From an uncultured Clostridia bacterium (GTDB taxonomy: Bacteria > Bacillota > Clostridia > Saccharofermentanales > Saccharofermentanaceae), in NCBI GenBank assembly GCA_947303185.1, contig CAMYXF010000007.1, positions 62,001-126,000 on the forward strand: 64,000 nt of DNA, written 5' to 3'. The notes under the pieces were generated by a model. That model was not told where the DNA came from. It searched no databases and saw only the letters and a program-made list of their open reading frames with translations. Shown piece by piece: positions 50,932 to 59,645 of this stretch. The position numbers were made by a program, and so were the translations under genes. The stretch's first letter is position 1. Every line of letters begins with the position of its first letter.

Positions 50932-51498
50932 TCAGGGCTTAGGGAAGCCAATCTCCTTAAGGAAGTTTGTGATCTTCTCGTTGTCACGCTTACTGCCGTT
51001 TAAGGAATAAACTTCGATGTAAACGTTGTCGTTAACGTAAACACCGCCGTAGATCTCGCTGTCTTCATAGAAGTAGCTGTCGTGACGGTAGAAAGCAAGG
51101 ATTGAACCGCTCTCGAGCTCGCCGTTGAATGTAACGGAACCGCGTACCTTATTAGCACTCATGGAACTGGAGCCTGTGAAATCGTTGTCATCTTTGATTT
51201 CCTGGAAATCCTGGGAGAAATCATCGAAGAGATCCATTGCATCATCAGCCTTCTTGAATCTGATGTATGTATAGAAGTTGTCACCGTCCTGGGCATAGAT
51301 AACATACTCGACTTTGTCTCCGTTATAGGTGACGTTCTTCTGATGATATGTCTCATCATCATCAATACCTACCGCATTGTCCAAAGCATCGAAGAAAACA
51401 TCTTCGTCATCGATTACCTTAAATCCTGCGCAGCCTGTGAAAGAAAGCATTGTTGCACAAGCAAGAACTGCAGCAGTAATGGCCTTTAATCTCTTCAT
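50932..51498 (-). CDS. Lipoprotein, paralogue of the one at 19718-20302
   Basis: A 188-residue lipoprotein with signal VLACATMLSFTGCAG (cysteine near residue 23). The N-terminal helix FFDALDNAVGIDDDE and the C-terminal ITNFLKEIGFPKP match the plan of the 19718 protein, with an acidic, Tyr/Phe-rich beta-type middle. Ribosome binding site GGGAGGGG. Function unknown. Confidence 0.8.
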   Translation of the reverse strand: MKRLKAITAAVLACATMLSFTGCAGFKVIDDEDVFFDALDNAVGIDDDETYHQKNVTYNGDKVEYVIYAQDGDNFYTYIRFKKADDAMDLFDDFSQDFQEIKDDNDFTGSSSMSANKVRGSVTFNGELESGSILAFYRHDSYFYEDSEIYGGVYVNDNVYIEVYSLNGSKRDNEKITNFLKEIGFPKP

Positions 51499-51567
51499 AG
51501 TGTGACCCCTCCCAACAAATGATAAAAATATTTTACGCTTTGCCTAAAGGCATTTCAACGCGAAATC

Positions 51568-52800
51568 TTAAGCGAGCTTTAGTCTGTGGTAGTTCTTCTT
51601 ACCCTTACGTACGATAGCTTCGCCGTTAGCGTCGAAGTCTGATTCCTTGAGCTCATAGAACTGGTCCTCGACAACGTTATCATTGAGGTAAACGCCCTTC
51701 TGCTGGATCATTCTTCTTGCTTCGCCCTTGGACTTCATGAGGCCTGCCTTAACGAGTGCGTCAGCGATCTGCATGCCGGCACCAAGCTCATCGTTTGTGA
51801 TCTCTGTTGTCTTCATGTCTTCTGATCTTCCTGCGTTCTCGAAAAGATCCTCTGCTGTCTTCTTTGCAATCTCAGCCTGCTCTTCGCCGTGAACGATCTT
51901 TGTAACTTCGTAAGCAAGTCTCTTCTTAGCCTCGTTGATAGCAGAGTCTGTAAGCTTTGCGTACTCGTTGATCTCGTCCATTTCGAGGAATGTGAGAAGC
52001 TTCATGCACTTGATAACGTCAGCGTCGTCAACGTTTCTCCAGTACTGGTAGAAGTCGAAAACAGGAGTCTTCTCAGCGTCGAGCCATACTGCGCCCTTAG
52101 CTGTCTTACCCATCTTCTTACCTTCGCTGTTTGTAAGGAGAGTGAATGTGAGACCATAAACGGACTCGCCCTTCTTACGGCGTACGAGCTCCATGCCTGC
52201 GAGGATGTTTGACCACTGGTCGTCACCGCCGAACTCAAGGTTGCAGCCGTACTTCTCGTGGAGATAGTAGAAATCGTAACCCTGCATGAGCATGTAGTTG
52301 AATTCGAGGAAGGAAAGCCCCTTCTCGAGACGCTGCTTGTAGCACTCAGCTGTAAGCATCTTATTAACTGAGAAGTGTGTACCGACTTCTCTCAAGAACT
52401 CAATGTAGTTGAGGTTTCTGAGCCAGTCAGCGTTGTTAACGATGAGAGCCTTGCCCTCAGAGAAATCAACGACCTTGCCCATCTGCTTCTTGAAGCACTC
52501 AACGTTATGGTCGATTGTCTCGACTGTCATCATCTGACGCATGTCTGTACGGCCTGTAGGGTCGCCGATCATGGCTGTACCGCCGCCCATGAGAGCGATA
52601 GGTCTGTGTCCTGCCTTCTGCATGTGGCTCATAACCATCATCTGGACGAAGTGGCCAACGTGAAGTGAATCCGCCGTAGGGTCAAATCCGATGTAGAAAG
52701 AAACACCGGGTTTGCTCAATAACTCGTAGATCTCATCTCTGTGTGTAGCCTGTGAGAAGTAACCTCTCTCTTCAAGCACATCGAAAACATTTCTGTACAT
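51568..52800 (-). CDS. tyrS: Tyrosyl-tRNA synthetase
   Basis: A 410-residue class I synthetase. HVGHF (HIGH-type) lies near residue 46, KMGKTAKGA (KMSKS-type) near 227, and the C-terminal S4 RNA-binding domain ([20 protein letters not shown]) closes the protein. The start at 52800 follows GGAGGAATAT. It lies 33 bases after trxB on the same strand and has no T-box, unlike many tyrS genes in Firmicutes. Confidence 0.97.
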   Translation of the reverse strand: MYRNVFDVLEERGYFSQATHRDEIYELLSKPGVSFYIGFDPTADSLHVGHFVQMMVMSHMQKAGHRPIALMGGGTAMIGDPTGRTDMRQMMTVETIDHNVECFKKQMGKVVDFSEGKALIVNNADWLRNLNYIEFLREVGTHFSVNKMLTAECYKQRLEKGLSFLEFNYMLMQGYDFYYLHEKYGCNLEFGGDDQWSNILAGMELVRRKKGESVYGLTFTLLTNSEGKKMGKTAKGAVWLDAEKTPVFDFYQYWRNVDDADVIKCMKLLTFLEMDEINEYAKLTDSAINEAKKRLAYEVTKIVHGEEQAEIAKKTAEDLFENAGRSEDMKTTEITNDELGAGMQIADALVKAGLMKSKGEARRMIQQKGVYLNDNVVEDQFYELKESDFDANGEAIVRKGKKNYHRLKLA

Positions 52801-52833
52801 ATATTCCTCCAACAAATTGTTATCTCTTTAATA

Positions 52834-53745
52834 TCAGACGCCGAGCTTGATGTAGTCGATTGCTGCAAGTGCCGCAACCGCGCCGTCTGCGCATGCCGTA
52901 GTAAGCTGTCTTATCTTCTTGACTCTCGCGTCTCCTGCGGCAAAGATGCCTTCGACATTAGTCTTGCAGTTCTCGCCTGCTTCGATATATCCGCCCTGCA
53001 AAGTTACGAGATCTTTGAAGTCAGCGGTCTTCGGCTCCTGGCCGATAGCAACGAAAAGTCCGTTAACGTCTATAGTCTTCTTGCTGCCGTCTTCTTTGTT
53101 TGTCAGTTCAACGCCTGTAAGCTTGGGCTCACCAAGAAGTGACTCGACGACATAGGGAGTAACGATCTCAAGGTTGGGAAGCTTTTTCGCTGCGTCAACG
53201 AGAACGTCTTCAGCCCTGAATTCATTTCTGCGGTGTATAAGATATACCTTGTCTACAATACCTGCAAGATAAATGGCGTCTTCAACGGCCGTATTTCCGC
53301 CACCGTTGACTGCAACAGTCTTGCCCTTATAGAAAGCTCCGTCGCATGTTGCGCAATAGGAAATGCCCTTGCCCAGGAGCTCTTCTTCTCTGGCGATTCC
53401 CAGGTGGCGGTTGGATGCGCCGACCGCAAGGATAACTGCCTTTGCCGTATCGACCTTGCCTGAAGCGAGAGTAACGTCAAAGCCGGATTCTGTTTTCGCG
53501 ATGGATGCGACCTTATCGAATTCAAGGACAGCGCCGAGATTCATAGCCTGGTTATAAAGGTTGGTAGCAAAATCAAAACCGGAGATCTTTGCAACAGCCG
53601 GATAGTTCTCTACCTCAGGTGTGTTGACGATCTGGCCGCCGTACATCTCGGCCTCGTAAAGGGTCGTGCTCATGCCTGCGCGTCTTGCGTAGATAGCTGC
53701 TGAGAGTCCTGCCGGGCCTGCGCCTACGATAATGATGTCTGCCAT
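52834..53745 (-). CDS. trxB: Thioredoxin reductase
   Basis: A 303-residue flavoprotein. FAD motif GAGPAGLSAAIYA (7-19), redox disulfide CATCDGAFY (near 132-140), NADPH motif GGGNTAVEDA and C-terminal GIFAAGDAR. It reduces thioredoxin, which would serve the peroxidase and the NrdD redoxin domain elsewhere in the window. One base separates it from the thioesterase gene. Confidence 0.97.
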   Translation of the reverse strand: MADIIIVGAGPAGLSAAIYARRAGMSTTLYEAEMYGGQIVNTPEVENYPAVAKISGFDFATNLYNQAMNLGAVLEFDKVASIAKTESGFDVTLASGKVDTAKAVILAVGASNRHLGIAREEELLGKGISYCATCDGAFYKGKTVAVNGGGNTAVEDAIYLAGIVDKVYLIHRRNEFRAEDVLVDAAKKLPNLEIVTPYVVESLLGEPKLTGVELTNKEDGSKKTIDVNGLFVAIGQEPKTADFKDLVTLQGGYIEAGENCKTNVEGIFAAGDARVKKIRQLTTACADGAVAALAAIDYIKLGV

Positions 53746-53746
53746 A

Positions 53747-54178
53747 TTACCCTTCCTTTCCGTTTACGAGCATGTCGAATCTCGCGTGTTCTTCAGGCTT
53801 TTCCTTCTGAAGAGAAATAACCTTTCCTGCCGGGCTGATGAAGCAGTGCTCGCTCGTGCCCGTGCATCTTACCTGCTCGGTCTCCTTGTCGAAAACCGTA
53901 TACTTGATATCGAATCTTACTCCGGTATATCTCGTGATCTCGGCCCTGATAACGACCGTATCACAATACTTTGCCATCGTCTTATACTTGGCGGTAAGGC
54001 CTACGACGGGACTGATGATTCCCATCTCTTCCATTCCCTTGTAGCCCAGTCCGATATCTTCGAAAAGCTTCGTCCTTGCTTCCTCAAACCATCTGATGTA
54101 ATTCGAATGATGGACAACGCCCATCTGATCAGTCTCGTAATACTGTACGAGATGTTCGCAATCGGTAATTGCTGCCAT
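53747..54178 (-). CDS. Acyl-CoA thioesterase, YbgC/4HBT family
   Basis: A 143-residue hotdog-fold protein. YYETDQMGVVHHSNYIRWFEEAR (about 14-36) carries the catalytic Asp and the family signature. It would release free acids from short acyl-CoAs. First gene of the thioesterase-trxB-tyrS run; GGAGG precedes its ATG. Confidence 0.88.
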   Translation of the reverse strand: MAAITDCEHLVQYYETDQMGVVHHSNYIRWFEEARTKLFEDIGLGYKGMEEMGIISPVVGLTAKYKTMAKYCDTVVIRAEITRYTGVRFDIKYTVFDKETEQVRCTGTSEHCFISPAGKVISLQKEKPEEHARFDMLVNGKEG

Positions 54179-54285
54179 GCGAAACGCCTCCGCCTAAATA
54201 GATTATTTTATTTTATTTAGAGAGGGGGTAACTGTCAAATGAAAAGCAACTTCTTTTCCTCGCGAAAACATATATAATGTCTGCT

Positions 54286-54942
54286 ATGGATACCGAACTC
54301 TTCATCTTGATCACAGACATCATCGGCACTGTAGCTTTTGCAGTGTCGGGTGCCATGGCGGGCATCCGCAAGAAGATGGACATCTTCGGCGTCAACATCT
54401 TAGCGCTCCTGACAGCTACGGGCGGCGGCATCATCAGGGACCTCATTACCGGCTCCACCCCTCCGATGGCTTTCAAGAACCCTTTATTCGTAATCATTGC
54501 GGCCGTCACGGCCAACGTCACTTTCATATTCGTATGGTGGCAGCACAAGAGAAAACGTGAAGTTTCCGACAAAACGCGCGCCATCTATGAGAAGGTCTTC
54601 TTCTGGTTCGACACGATCGGCCTCGCCGCTTTCACAGCAGACGGTGTCCACACGGGCCTTCTGGGACCTTACGCCAACAACGCGTTCCTCGTCGTTTTCC
54701 TCGGCGTGGTCACGGGTGTCGGCGGCGGTGTCTTAAGAGATGCGCTCTCACTCGAGATGCCCTATATTTTCGTAAAGCACATCTACGCATGCGCCTCCAT
54801 CGTCGGAGCCGCGATCGTCTATGTTTTCTACATCATCACGGGTTCTGCCGAAGCCGCCATGCTCGCAGGCTTCTTCTTCGTCTGCGTCATCAGACTCTGC
54901 GCGGCACACTACGGCTGGAATCTTCCGAAGGCATATAAATAA
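54286..54942 (+). CDS. TRIC/UPF0126-type membrane channel protein
   Basis: About 218 residues, seven membrane segments in two repeats, each with a GGG-x-x-RD motif (GGGIIRDLITG near 49 and GGGVLRDALS near 145), typical of the UPF0126/YicG family related to TRIC cation channels. There is no ribosome binding site; TATAAT (54273-54278) ends 7 bases before the ATG at 54286, so the message may be leaderless. An ATG at 54277 is in frame but overlaps the -10. Confidence 0.85.
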   Translation: MDTELFILITDIIGTVAFAVSGAMAGIRKKMDIFGVNILALLTATGGGIIRDLITGSTPPMAFKNPLFVIIAAVTANVTFIFVWWQHKRKREVSDKTRAIYEKVFFWFDTIGLAAFTADGVHTGLLGPYANNAFLVVFLGVVTGVGGGVLRDALSLEMPYIFVKHIYACASIVGAAIVYVFYIITGSAEAAMLAGFFFVCVIRLCAAHYGWNLPKAYK

Positions 54943-54997
54943 TTTTTGTCACGCAAGGCTTCGCTTTGCAGGTGTGTAAATCGTATTCCCCGACGCG

Positions 54998-55175
54998 CGA
55001 AAAGTATTCTTCCCGGTGCACGAAAAGCATTTTCCCCGTTGCGCGAACACTTGCCCAGTTTTTTGTTCATCTTTTTCGTCAAAAAAGATGGGCAAAAAGA
55101 TGGATTTCGGGCAATTCCATGTTTTTGCCTATGTAAATCACCAAAATAGATGGGCAAAAAACTGGGCAGCGTTTT
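54998..55175. repeat. Compound repeat: three 23-bp units, then a phased pair with 62-bp period
   Basis: CGAAAAG/CGAAC recurs at 54998, 55021 and 55044 (period 23), in units like ATTCCCCGACGCGCGAAAAG. Then AGATGGGCAAAAA occurs at 55086 and 55148 (period 62). GGCAAAAA (55091) pairs with TTTTTGCC (55122), and GCCCAGTTTTTTG (near 55053) pairs with CAAAAAACTGGGC (55155-55167). TTTTCG flanks both sides. The region lies between converging genes. Confidence 0.8.
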
Positions 55176-55184
55176 CGATGCGTG

Positions 55185-55214
55185 AAAAAGAGATGCCCCA
55201 CACAAGAGACATCC
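55185..55214 (-). terminator. Terminator of the FkbH-ACP-MBOAT-ThrH operon
   Basis: AGATGCCCC (55191-55199) with GAGACATCC (55206-55214), three G-U pairs on the RNA strand; minus-strand tail TTTTTC. Confidence 0.75.
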
Positions 55215-55243
55215 CTTTCAAAACCATAATAAATTCAGCTGAC

Positions 55244-55852
55244 TCAGTTAGAATCCGGAACAGCCTTGATAGCGGCGAGCAACTCGTCGAATTCTTCAAA
55301 TGCGGGAATGTCCGGGTTGTCTGCGATGATCTTTTCGGTGCTCTTGAAAAGGAAGCCTGCCTTGGATGCCTTGATCATGGCGAGGTCGTTGTAAGAGTCG
55401 CCAGAAGCAATCGTGTCGAAGCCGATGGACTGCAAAGCCTTAACTGTGGAAAGCTTTGAGTTCTCGATTCTCATCTTGAAGTCTTCGATCATGCCGTCTT
55501 CACCTACGATGAGTGAGTTGCAGAAGAGAGCCGGATAGCCGAGTTTCTTCATGAGAGGCATTGCGAACTGTGTGAACGTGTCGCTGATGATGATGACCTG
55601 CATGTCCTTGCGGAGCTCGTCGAGGAATTCCTTTGCACCCGGGAGCGGATCGATATGAGCAATAACGTCCTGAATCTCCTTGAGGCCCAAGCCGTGCTCT
55701 CTTAAGATGCCGAGTCTCCAGTGCATGAGCTTGTCGTAATCGGGCTCATCTCTGGTCGTGCGTGTAAGCTCAGGGATGCCTGTTTTCTTGGAAAATTCGA
55801 TCCAGATCTCAGGGACCAAAACGCCTTCCATGTCGAGACAAACAATGTTCAT
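55244..55852 (-). CDS. ThrH-like HAD phosphatase (phosphoserine phosphatase/homoserine phosphotransferase family)
   Basis: A 202-residue protein. CLDMEGVLVPEIWIEF (5-20) holds the nucleophile Asp and is diagnostic of ThrH; TRTTRDEPDYDKLM follows, with SDTF (motif II) and SGDSYNDLAM (motif III). ThrH acts on phosphoserine and can transfer phosphate to homoserine. It starts 14 bases after the MBOAT gene, so it is co-transcribed with the acyl-transfer cassette and may serve its metabolite supply (inference). Confidence 0.88.
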   Translation of the reverse strand: MNIVCLDMEGVLVPEIWIEFSKKTGIPELTRTTRDEPDYDKLMHWRLGILREHGLGLKEIQDVIAHIDPLPGAKEFLDELRKDMQVIIISDTFTQFAMPLMKKLGYPALFCNSLIVGEDGMIEDFKMRIENSKLSTVKALQSIGFDTIASGDSYNDLAMIKASKAGFLFKSTEKIIADNPDIPAFEEFDELLAAIKAVPDSN

Positions 55853-55866
55853 AAGTAATTCCTCCG

Positions 55867-57411
55867 TCAGATTCTAGCGTATATGAATGAACCGGAATCA
55901 TAGCCTAAACCATACATTCCGAAGACCAAAGTTGCAACAAGTAATACCATAAATGCTGCCCAGAGAACGACGATTCCCTTGCTTCTCAAGAAGGCGATCG
56001 CGGACTTGGGCTGGTCATCTTCGCTTGGTACGTATTTGTAAGCATCGACTGCCGCAACGAGCAGAACAGCTACGACGAGCACAATGAGGTTCGACAGATC
56101 AAGGCCTGATGTGGAGAAGTTTGCCCAGTTAAGAGCAACTCCGCCGCGGCGGAAGATTGCAGCGTACATGTCGACTGCATCCATGACCGTAGCGGATCTG
56201 AAGAACACGAAGCCCGAGAGCATCAGGATGAATGTGCGGACGGACTGGAAGATCCTGAAGTAGAGCTTGTCTGCGCCGATCTTCGGGCGGATCTTCTTTG
56301 ACACGGGCTCGAAAATCATGCCGAGCACGATATAGATAAAGTGCAAAATACCTGAACCGATAACGTAATTCCAGAGGCCGCCGTGCCAGTAACCGACTGC
56401 AAACCAGAGGATGAAAAGAGCGACATAAGTCGGAACTTTCTTACCGTTCTTCTTGCCGAACTTTGCCTTGGACCAGTCGCCGAGCTTGATCAGCGGCTCG
56501 CTCTTGAGGAGAGGATACATGAGGTAGTCACGGAGCCATCCGCCAAGAGTGATGTGCCATCTTCTCCAGTATTCCTTGACGGTCTTTGAGAAGAACGGAC
56601 AGTTGAAGTTTTCGGGAAGCTCGATGCCGAGCATGTGGGATACGCCGATGACGACGTCCATGCATCCGGAGAAGTCAGTGTAAAGCTGGATTGCGAAGAA
56701 GAAAACGCCGATCGGAACATAAAGGCCCGTGAATGTCTGGTGGTCTCCAAAGATAAGATTTACGGGCATTGCAGCGCGCTCAGCGATTACGAGTTTCTTG
56801 AAAAAGCCCCACGCTACTCTTACCGCGCCGTCGCAGATCCTGTCAAAAGAGAACTTGACGGACTTTGCCTTTTCGAACTCTGCGGAAAGGTTTGCGTAAG
56901 TGTTCATAGGTCCCGACATGAGCTGCGGGAAGTATGTTGAGAACAGTAAGACCTTGAAGAAATTCTTCTCGGGTGCGATCTTTTCCCATCTGCAGTCGAG
57001 GATGTAGCCTGATGTCTGGAGGACGTAGAAGGACATTCCGACAGGGACTGCGTAGAGGAAGAACGTGTTTGAATTCTCAGTCGCGCAGAAGAGGAGATTT
57101 AATCTCTCAGCGGCAAGGCCGAGAACGTTGTAGTACTTGATGCAGCACAAAAGCGCGATGTTGATAACGACCGTTACTACGGTTGCGACATTGCGCAGGG
57201 CGTTGCTTTTCGACGGGCCGGCAAGAAGGCCTCCGACATAGCAGAGAACTCCCGACACGAGGACGAAGAGCAATGTATAGAAACCAAGGAATCCTGCAAA
57301 TGCAAGGCTCGCTGCCAATACCACCCAGAGTCTTACGGACTTGGGCAGCACATAGTAGAGCAGTAAGACTGCTGCAACGAATGCCAGGAAAAGTGCGGAT
57401 ACTAACGACAT
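55867..57411 (-). CDS. MBOAT O-acyltransferase (AlgI/DltB-like)
   Basis: A 514-residue membrane protein with about eleven segments. Landmarks: FFPQLMSGPMNTYANL-type motif near 160-175, FNCPFFSKTVKEYWRRWHIT (near 270-289) and the catalytic-region histidine in FAVGYWHGGLWNYVI (near 340). It would pass an acyl group carried by the neighbouring ACP across the membrane to a surface polymer. AAGGG before the ATG, 10 bases after the ACP stop. Confidence 0.92.
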   Translation of the reverse strand: MSLVSALFLAFVAAVLLLYYVLPKSVRLWVVLAASLAFAGFLGFYTLLFVLVSGVLCYVGGLLAGPSKSNALRNVATVVTVVINIALLCCIKYYNVLGLAAERLNLLFCATENSNTFFLYAVPVGMSFYVLQTSGYILDCRWEKIAPEKNFFKVLLFSTYFPQLMSGPMNTYANLSAEFEKAKSVKFSFDRICDGAVRVAWGFFKKLVIAERAAMPVNLIFGDHQTFTGLYVPIGVFFFAIQLYTDFSGCMDVVIGVSHMLGIELPENFNCPFFSKTVKEYWRRWHITLGGWLRDYLMYPLLKSEPLIKLGDWSKAKFGKKNGKKVPTYVALFILWFAVGYWHGGLWNYVIGSGILHFIYIVLGMIFEPVSKKIRPKIGADKLYFRIFQSVRTFILMLSGFVFFRSATVMDAVDMYAAIFRRGGVALNWANFSTSGLDLSNLIVLVVAVLLVAAVDAYKYVPSEDDQPKSAIAFLRSKGIVVLWAAFMVLLVATLVFGMYGLGYDSGSFIYARI

Positions 57412-57421
57412 TAATTAACCC

Positions 57422-57664
57422 TTAGCCGAGGTGGGCGATGATCCTGTCTACCATCTCGCCGACATTCTTAAGGCCGGTCGTCTCACCCATCGTGAACTTG
57501 ATGCCAAAGCACCTCTCGACAGCGACAATGAGGTTGATGTGCTCTAATGAATCCCAGCCGTCAACATCTGCTGCAACAGTGGAATCGTTGACTGTGATGT
57601 CCTCGTCATCGAAAACATCCTGGAACACTTCGTTAAGCTTGTCGTAAATCTCTTCTCTTGTCAT
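57422..57664 (-). CDS. Acyl carrier protein
   Basis: An 80-residue acidic helix bundle. The phosphopantetheine site is GWDSLEHINL with Ser near residue 39. Lies between FkbH and MBOAT, so it probably carries the group made by FkbH (dedicated ACP, not the fatty-acid one). AAGGAG 8 bases before the ATG. Confidence 0.93.
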   Translation of the reverse strand: MTREEIYDKLNEVFQDVFDDEDITVNDSTVAADVDGWDSLEHINLIVAVERCFGIKFTMGETTGLKNVGEMVDRIIAHLG

Positions 57665-57695
57665 TTCCTAAATCTCCTTTTGCGAGAGCCTTATG

Positions 57696-59477
57696 TCAGT
57701 TGACCTTGATGGCGACGTTGCCGCTCTTGTGAGGTTCAGCCAGATCGAGAATCCACTCGGTCGCGCCGTCTTCAGCCTCGCTTATTTTCGTGAAGCCCTG
57801 GAGCTCGTAAAAATCCTTGACCATTTTATTCTTTGCGGTCGGGAAATAGTAGCCTTTTATCTTCGTGATATTGCGGGATTTTGCCTCTGCTATGAGCTCA
57901 TCCATCATTGCAAATTCCATACCGCGCTTTAAGACTCTGCAGCTCATGAGCCACAGGTCGATGTGGAACGTGTCGCCTTCAGCGTGGCCGAAAGTAACAG
58001 CTACAACGCCGTTGTCGCCGAACTTGTCCTCAAGTCTTCCGTACAAAGTGATGTAGGAAGGATCTGATGCGAACTTCTCGATCTCAGCCTGTGAACAGCG
58101 CTTTGTTGTCAGGTTGAACTGGTTGCTCTTGTTGGTGAGCTCAGCGATCCTTGCCATGTAAACAGGTGCGAAAGCCTTGATCTCGGCGGTCATCTCGAGT
58201 GACTTCAGATACTCGTCGTAGTTATCGAACTGGGCCGATGCCTTGGCACGCTCCATGTTTGCCTTGTACATTCCGCCGCGCTTTAAGTCCTCTTCGGAAA
58301 TGCCGGTAACTTCGAAGAATCCGTTCGAATCGAGCACGTCGATGTATGTCTCGGGTGCGCCGACTTCGGGTACGGAAATTCCTGCAATCTGGTTTTCAAC
58401 GAGCGCTCTCTCAACAGGGTTATCGTCTACAAAAACGAAGCTGTCGGAACCGATGTTGAGTTCTGTCGCGATGTTTGCGATATTGCGGTCTTTGTTGTCC
58501 CAGTTGGCCTTGATGATGATGAAGTCATCCTGCTTCAAAGTAGAGTCGGGACGTGCGAGACCTGCCAGCGCATTCTCCTCGTCGTTCTTGGATGCGACGG
58601 TAAGAAGGATGCCCAGGTCCTTGTGTGCCTTAACGTACTGCTGGAACTCCGTGAAGAGTTCGGACTCAGCGTCCTCGTGGCCGACCTTGATGTTTTCCGG
58701 ACCGTCGTCGCCTACGATTCCGCCCCACAATGTGTTGTCCATGTCGAGCGCAAACGCCTTCTTGTTGCGGCCGTAAACTGCCTTGATGATGCGAGCCAGA
58801 TTGAACGCAAAATCAGGGATAGCAGAAACGCTCAAAGCGTACTTATATCTGTACCAGTCGCCCGGGTCTGCCCACTTCTTGATGCCGTAGACAGCCGAGA
58901 CGTAGTTGATGTCGTTGATGAAGAAATTGCCGTGTGTCTGGGCATACTGGCAGAACCTGTCGTTAAGTCTGTTGATGAAGTTCAGCCTGCCGTGGATGTT
59001 CGTAAAATCGCTGTTGCCCAAGAGCCTGTAATAAGGCTGCTCGAAATTATTCTGGATTACCGTGCACTGGAATCTGTCTGCAAGCGCTTTCCAGACCTGC
59101 TCGAATCTTCCCATGGTCTCTTCAAGAAGAGCGTCGATCTGCTCGGGAGAATCCGTGACAGACGGAAATCTTGCGATGTTTCTTGTAGTGGTGTGCACGA
59201 AAACGAGATCCGGCTTGAAATCGTCCAGTTCAGGATTGCCGAAGACCGCGTCTTCAAAATACTTGTTGTATTCGGATTCGAAAAACTCGGCCTTAATGCC
59301 GTAGTTCAAAAGGAAGAGCTCTAACACCTGCTTGATGTCGCTGGTCGTGGAGCCGCCTAAGATGGCGATCTTCTTCTCGATATACTTGATATCCTCCCTC
59401 GCCAAAAGCTCTCTTCTGATAGCCTTCTTCTTGCGAAGGATATAGTCGGAATCGTAAGGATACTCAAGCTGTTTCAT
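57696..59477 (-). CDS. FkbH-like HAD/GNAT protein, probable glyceryl-ACP synthase
   Basis: A 593-residue protein. An N-terminal SGNH-like region (about 35-215) precedes a HAD-IIIC domain with ALDMDNTLWGGIVGDDG (near 242-258) and DDNPVERALVENQ, then a GNAT-like C-terminal domain (about 400-593). FkbH proteins take 1,3-bisphosphoglycerate, remove phosphate and load D-3-phosphoglycerate/glyceryl onto an ACP. First gene of the cassette; GGAGG before the ATG. Confidence 0.9.
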   Translation of the reverse strand: MKQLEYPYDSDYILRKKKAIRRELLAREDIKYIEKKIAILGGSTTSDIKQVLELFLLNYGIKAEFFESEYNKYFEDAVFGNPELDDFKPDLVFVHTTTRNIARFPSVTDSPEQIDALLEETMGRFEQVWKALADRFQCTVIQNNFEQPYYRLLGNSDFTNIHGRLNFINRLNDRFCQYAQTHGNFFINDINYVSAVYGIKKWADPGDWYRYKYALSVSAIPDFAFNLARIIKAVYGRNKKAFALDMDNTLWGGIVGDDGPENIKVGHEDAESELFTEFQQYVKAHKDLGILLTVASKNDEENALAGLARPDSTLKQDDFIIIKANWDNKDRNIANIATELNIGSDSFVFVDDNPVERALVENQIAGISVPEVGAPETYIDVLDSNGFFEVTGISEEDLKRGGMYKANMERAKASAQFDNYDEYLKSLEMTAEIKAFAPVYMARIAELTNKSNQFNLTTKRCSQAEIEKFASDPSYITLYGRLEDKFGDNGVVAVTFGHAEGDTFHIDLWLMSCRVLKRGMEFAMMDELIAEAKSRNITKIKGYYFPTAKNKMVKDFYELQGFTKISEAEDGATEWILDLAEPHKSGNVAIKVN

Positions 59478-59645
59478 TAATAAGCCTCCGATGTGCCGTA
59501 ATTCGACACTCTATAATAACATTTTTACGCCTAAAACACCTTATTAAAAGAATAAGTTTGTATAAAGTGCAGTCTGCCGCTAAAAATTTACCGTGATATA
59601 ACTAGTAGCGGTGGAATTTGGCAGGCATAAAATTGCCTTTTTTGA

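Noticed and set aside
51499..52833. A tyrosine T-box for tyrS
   Set aside because: Only 33 bases separate tyrS from trxB, with no room for a leader.
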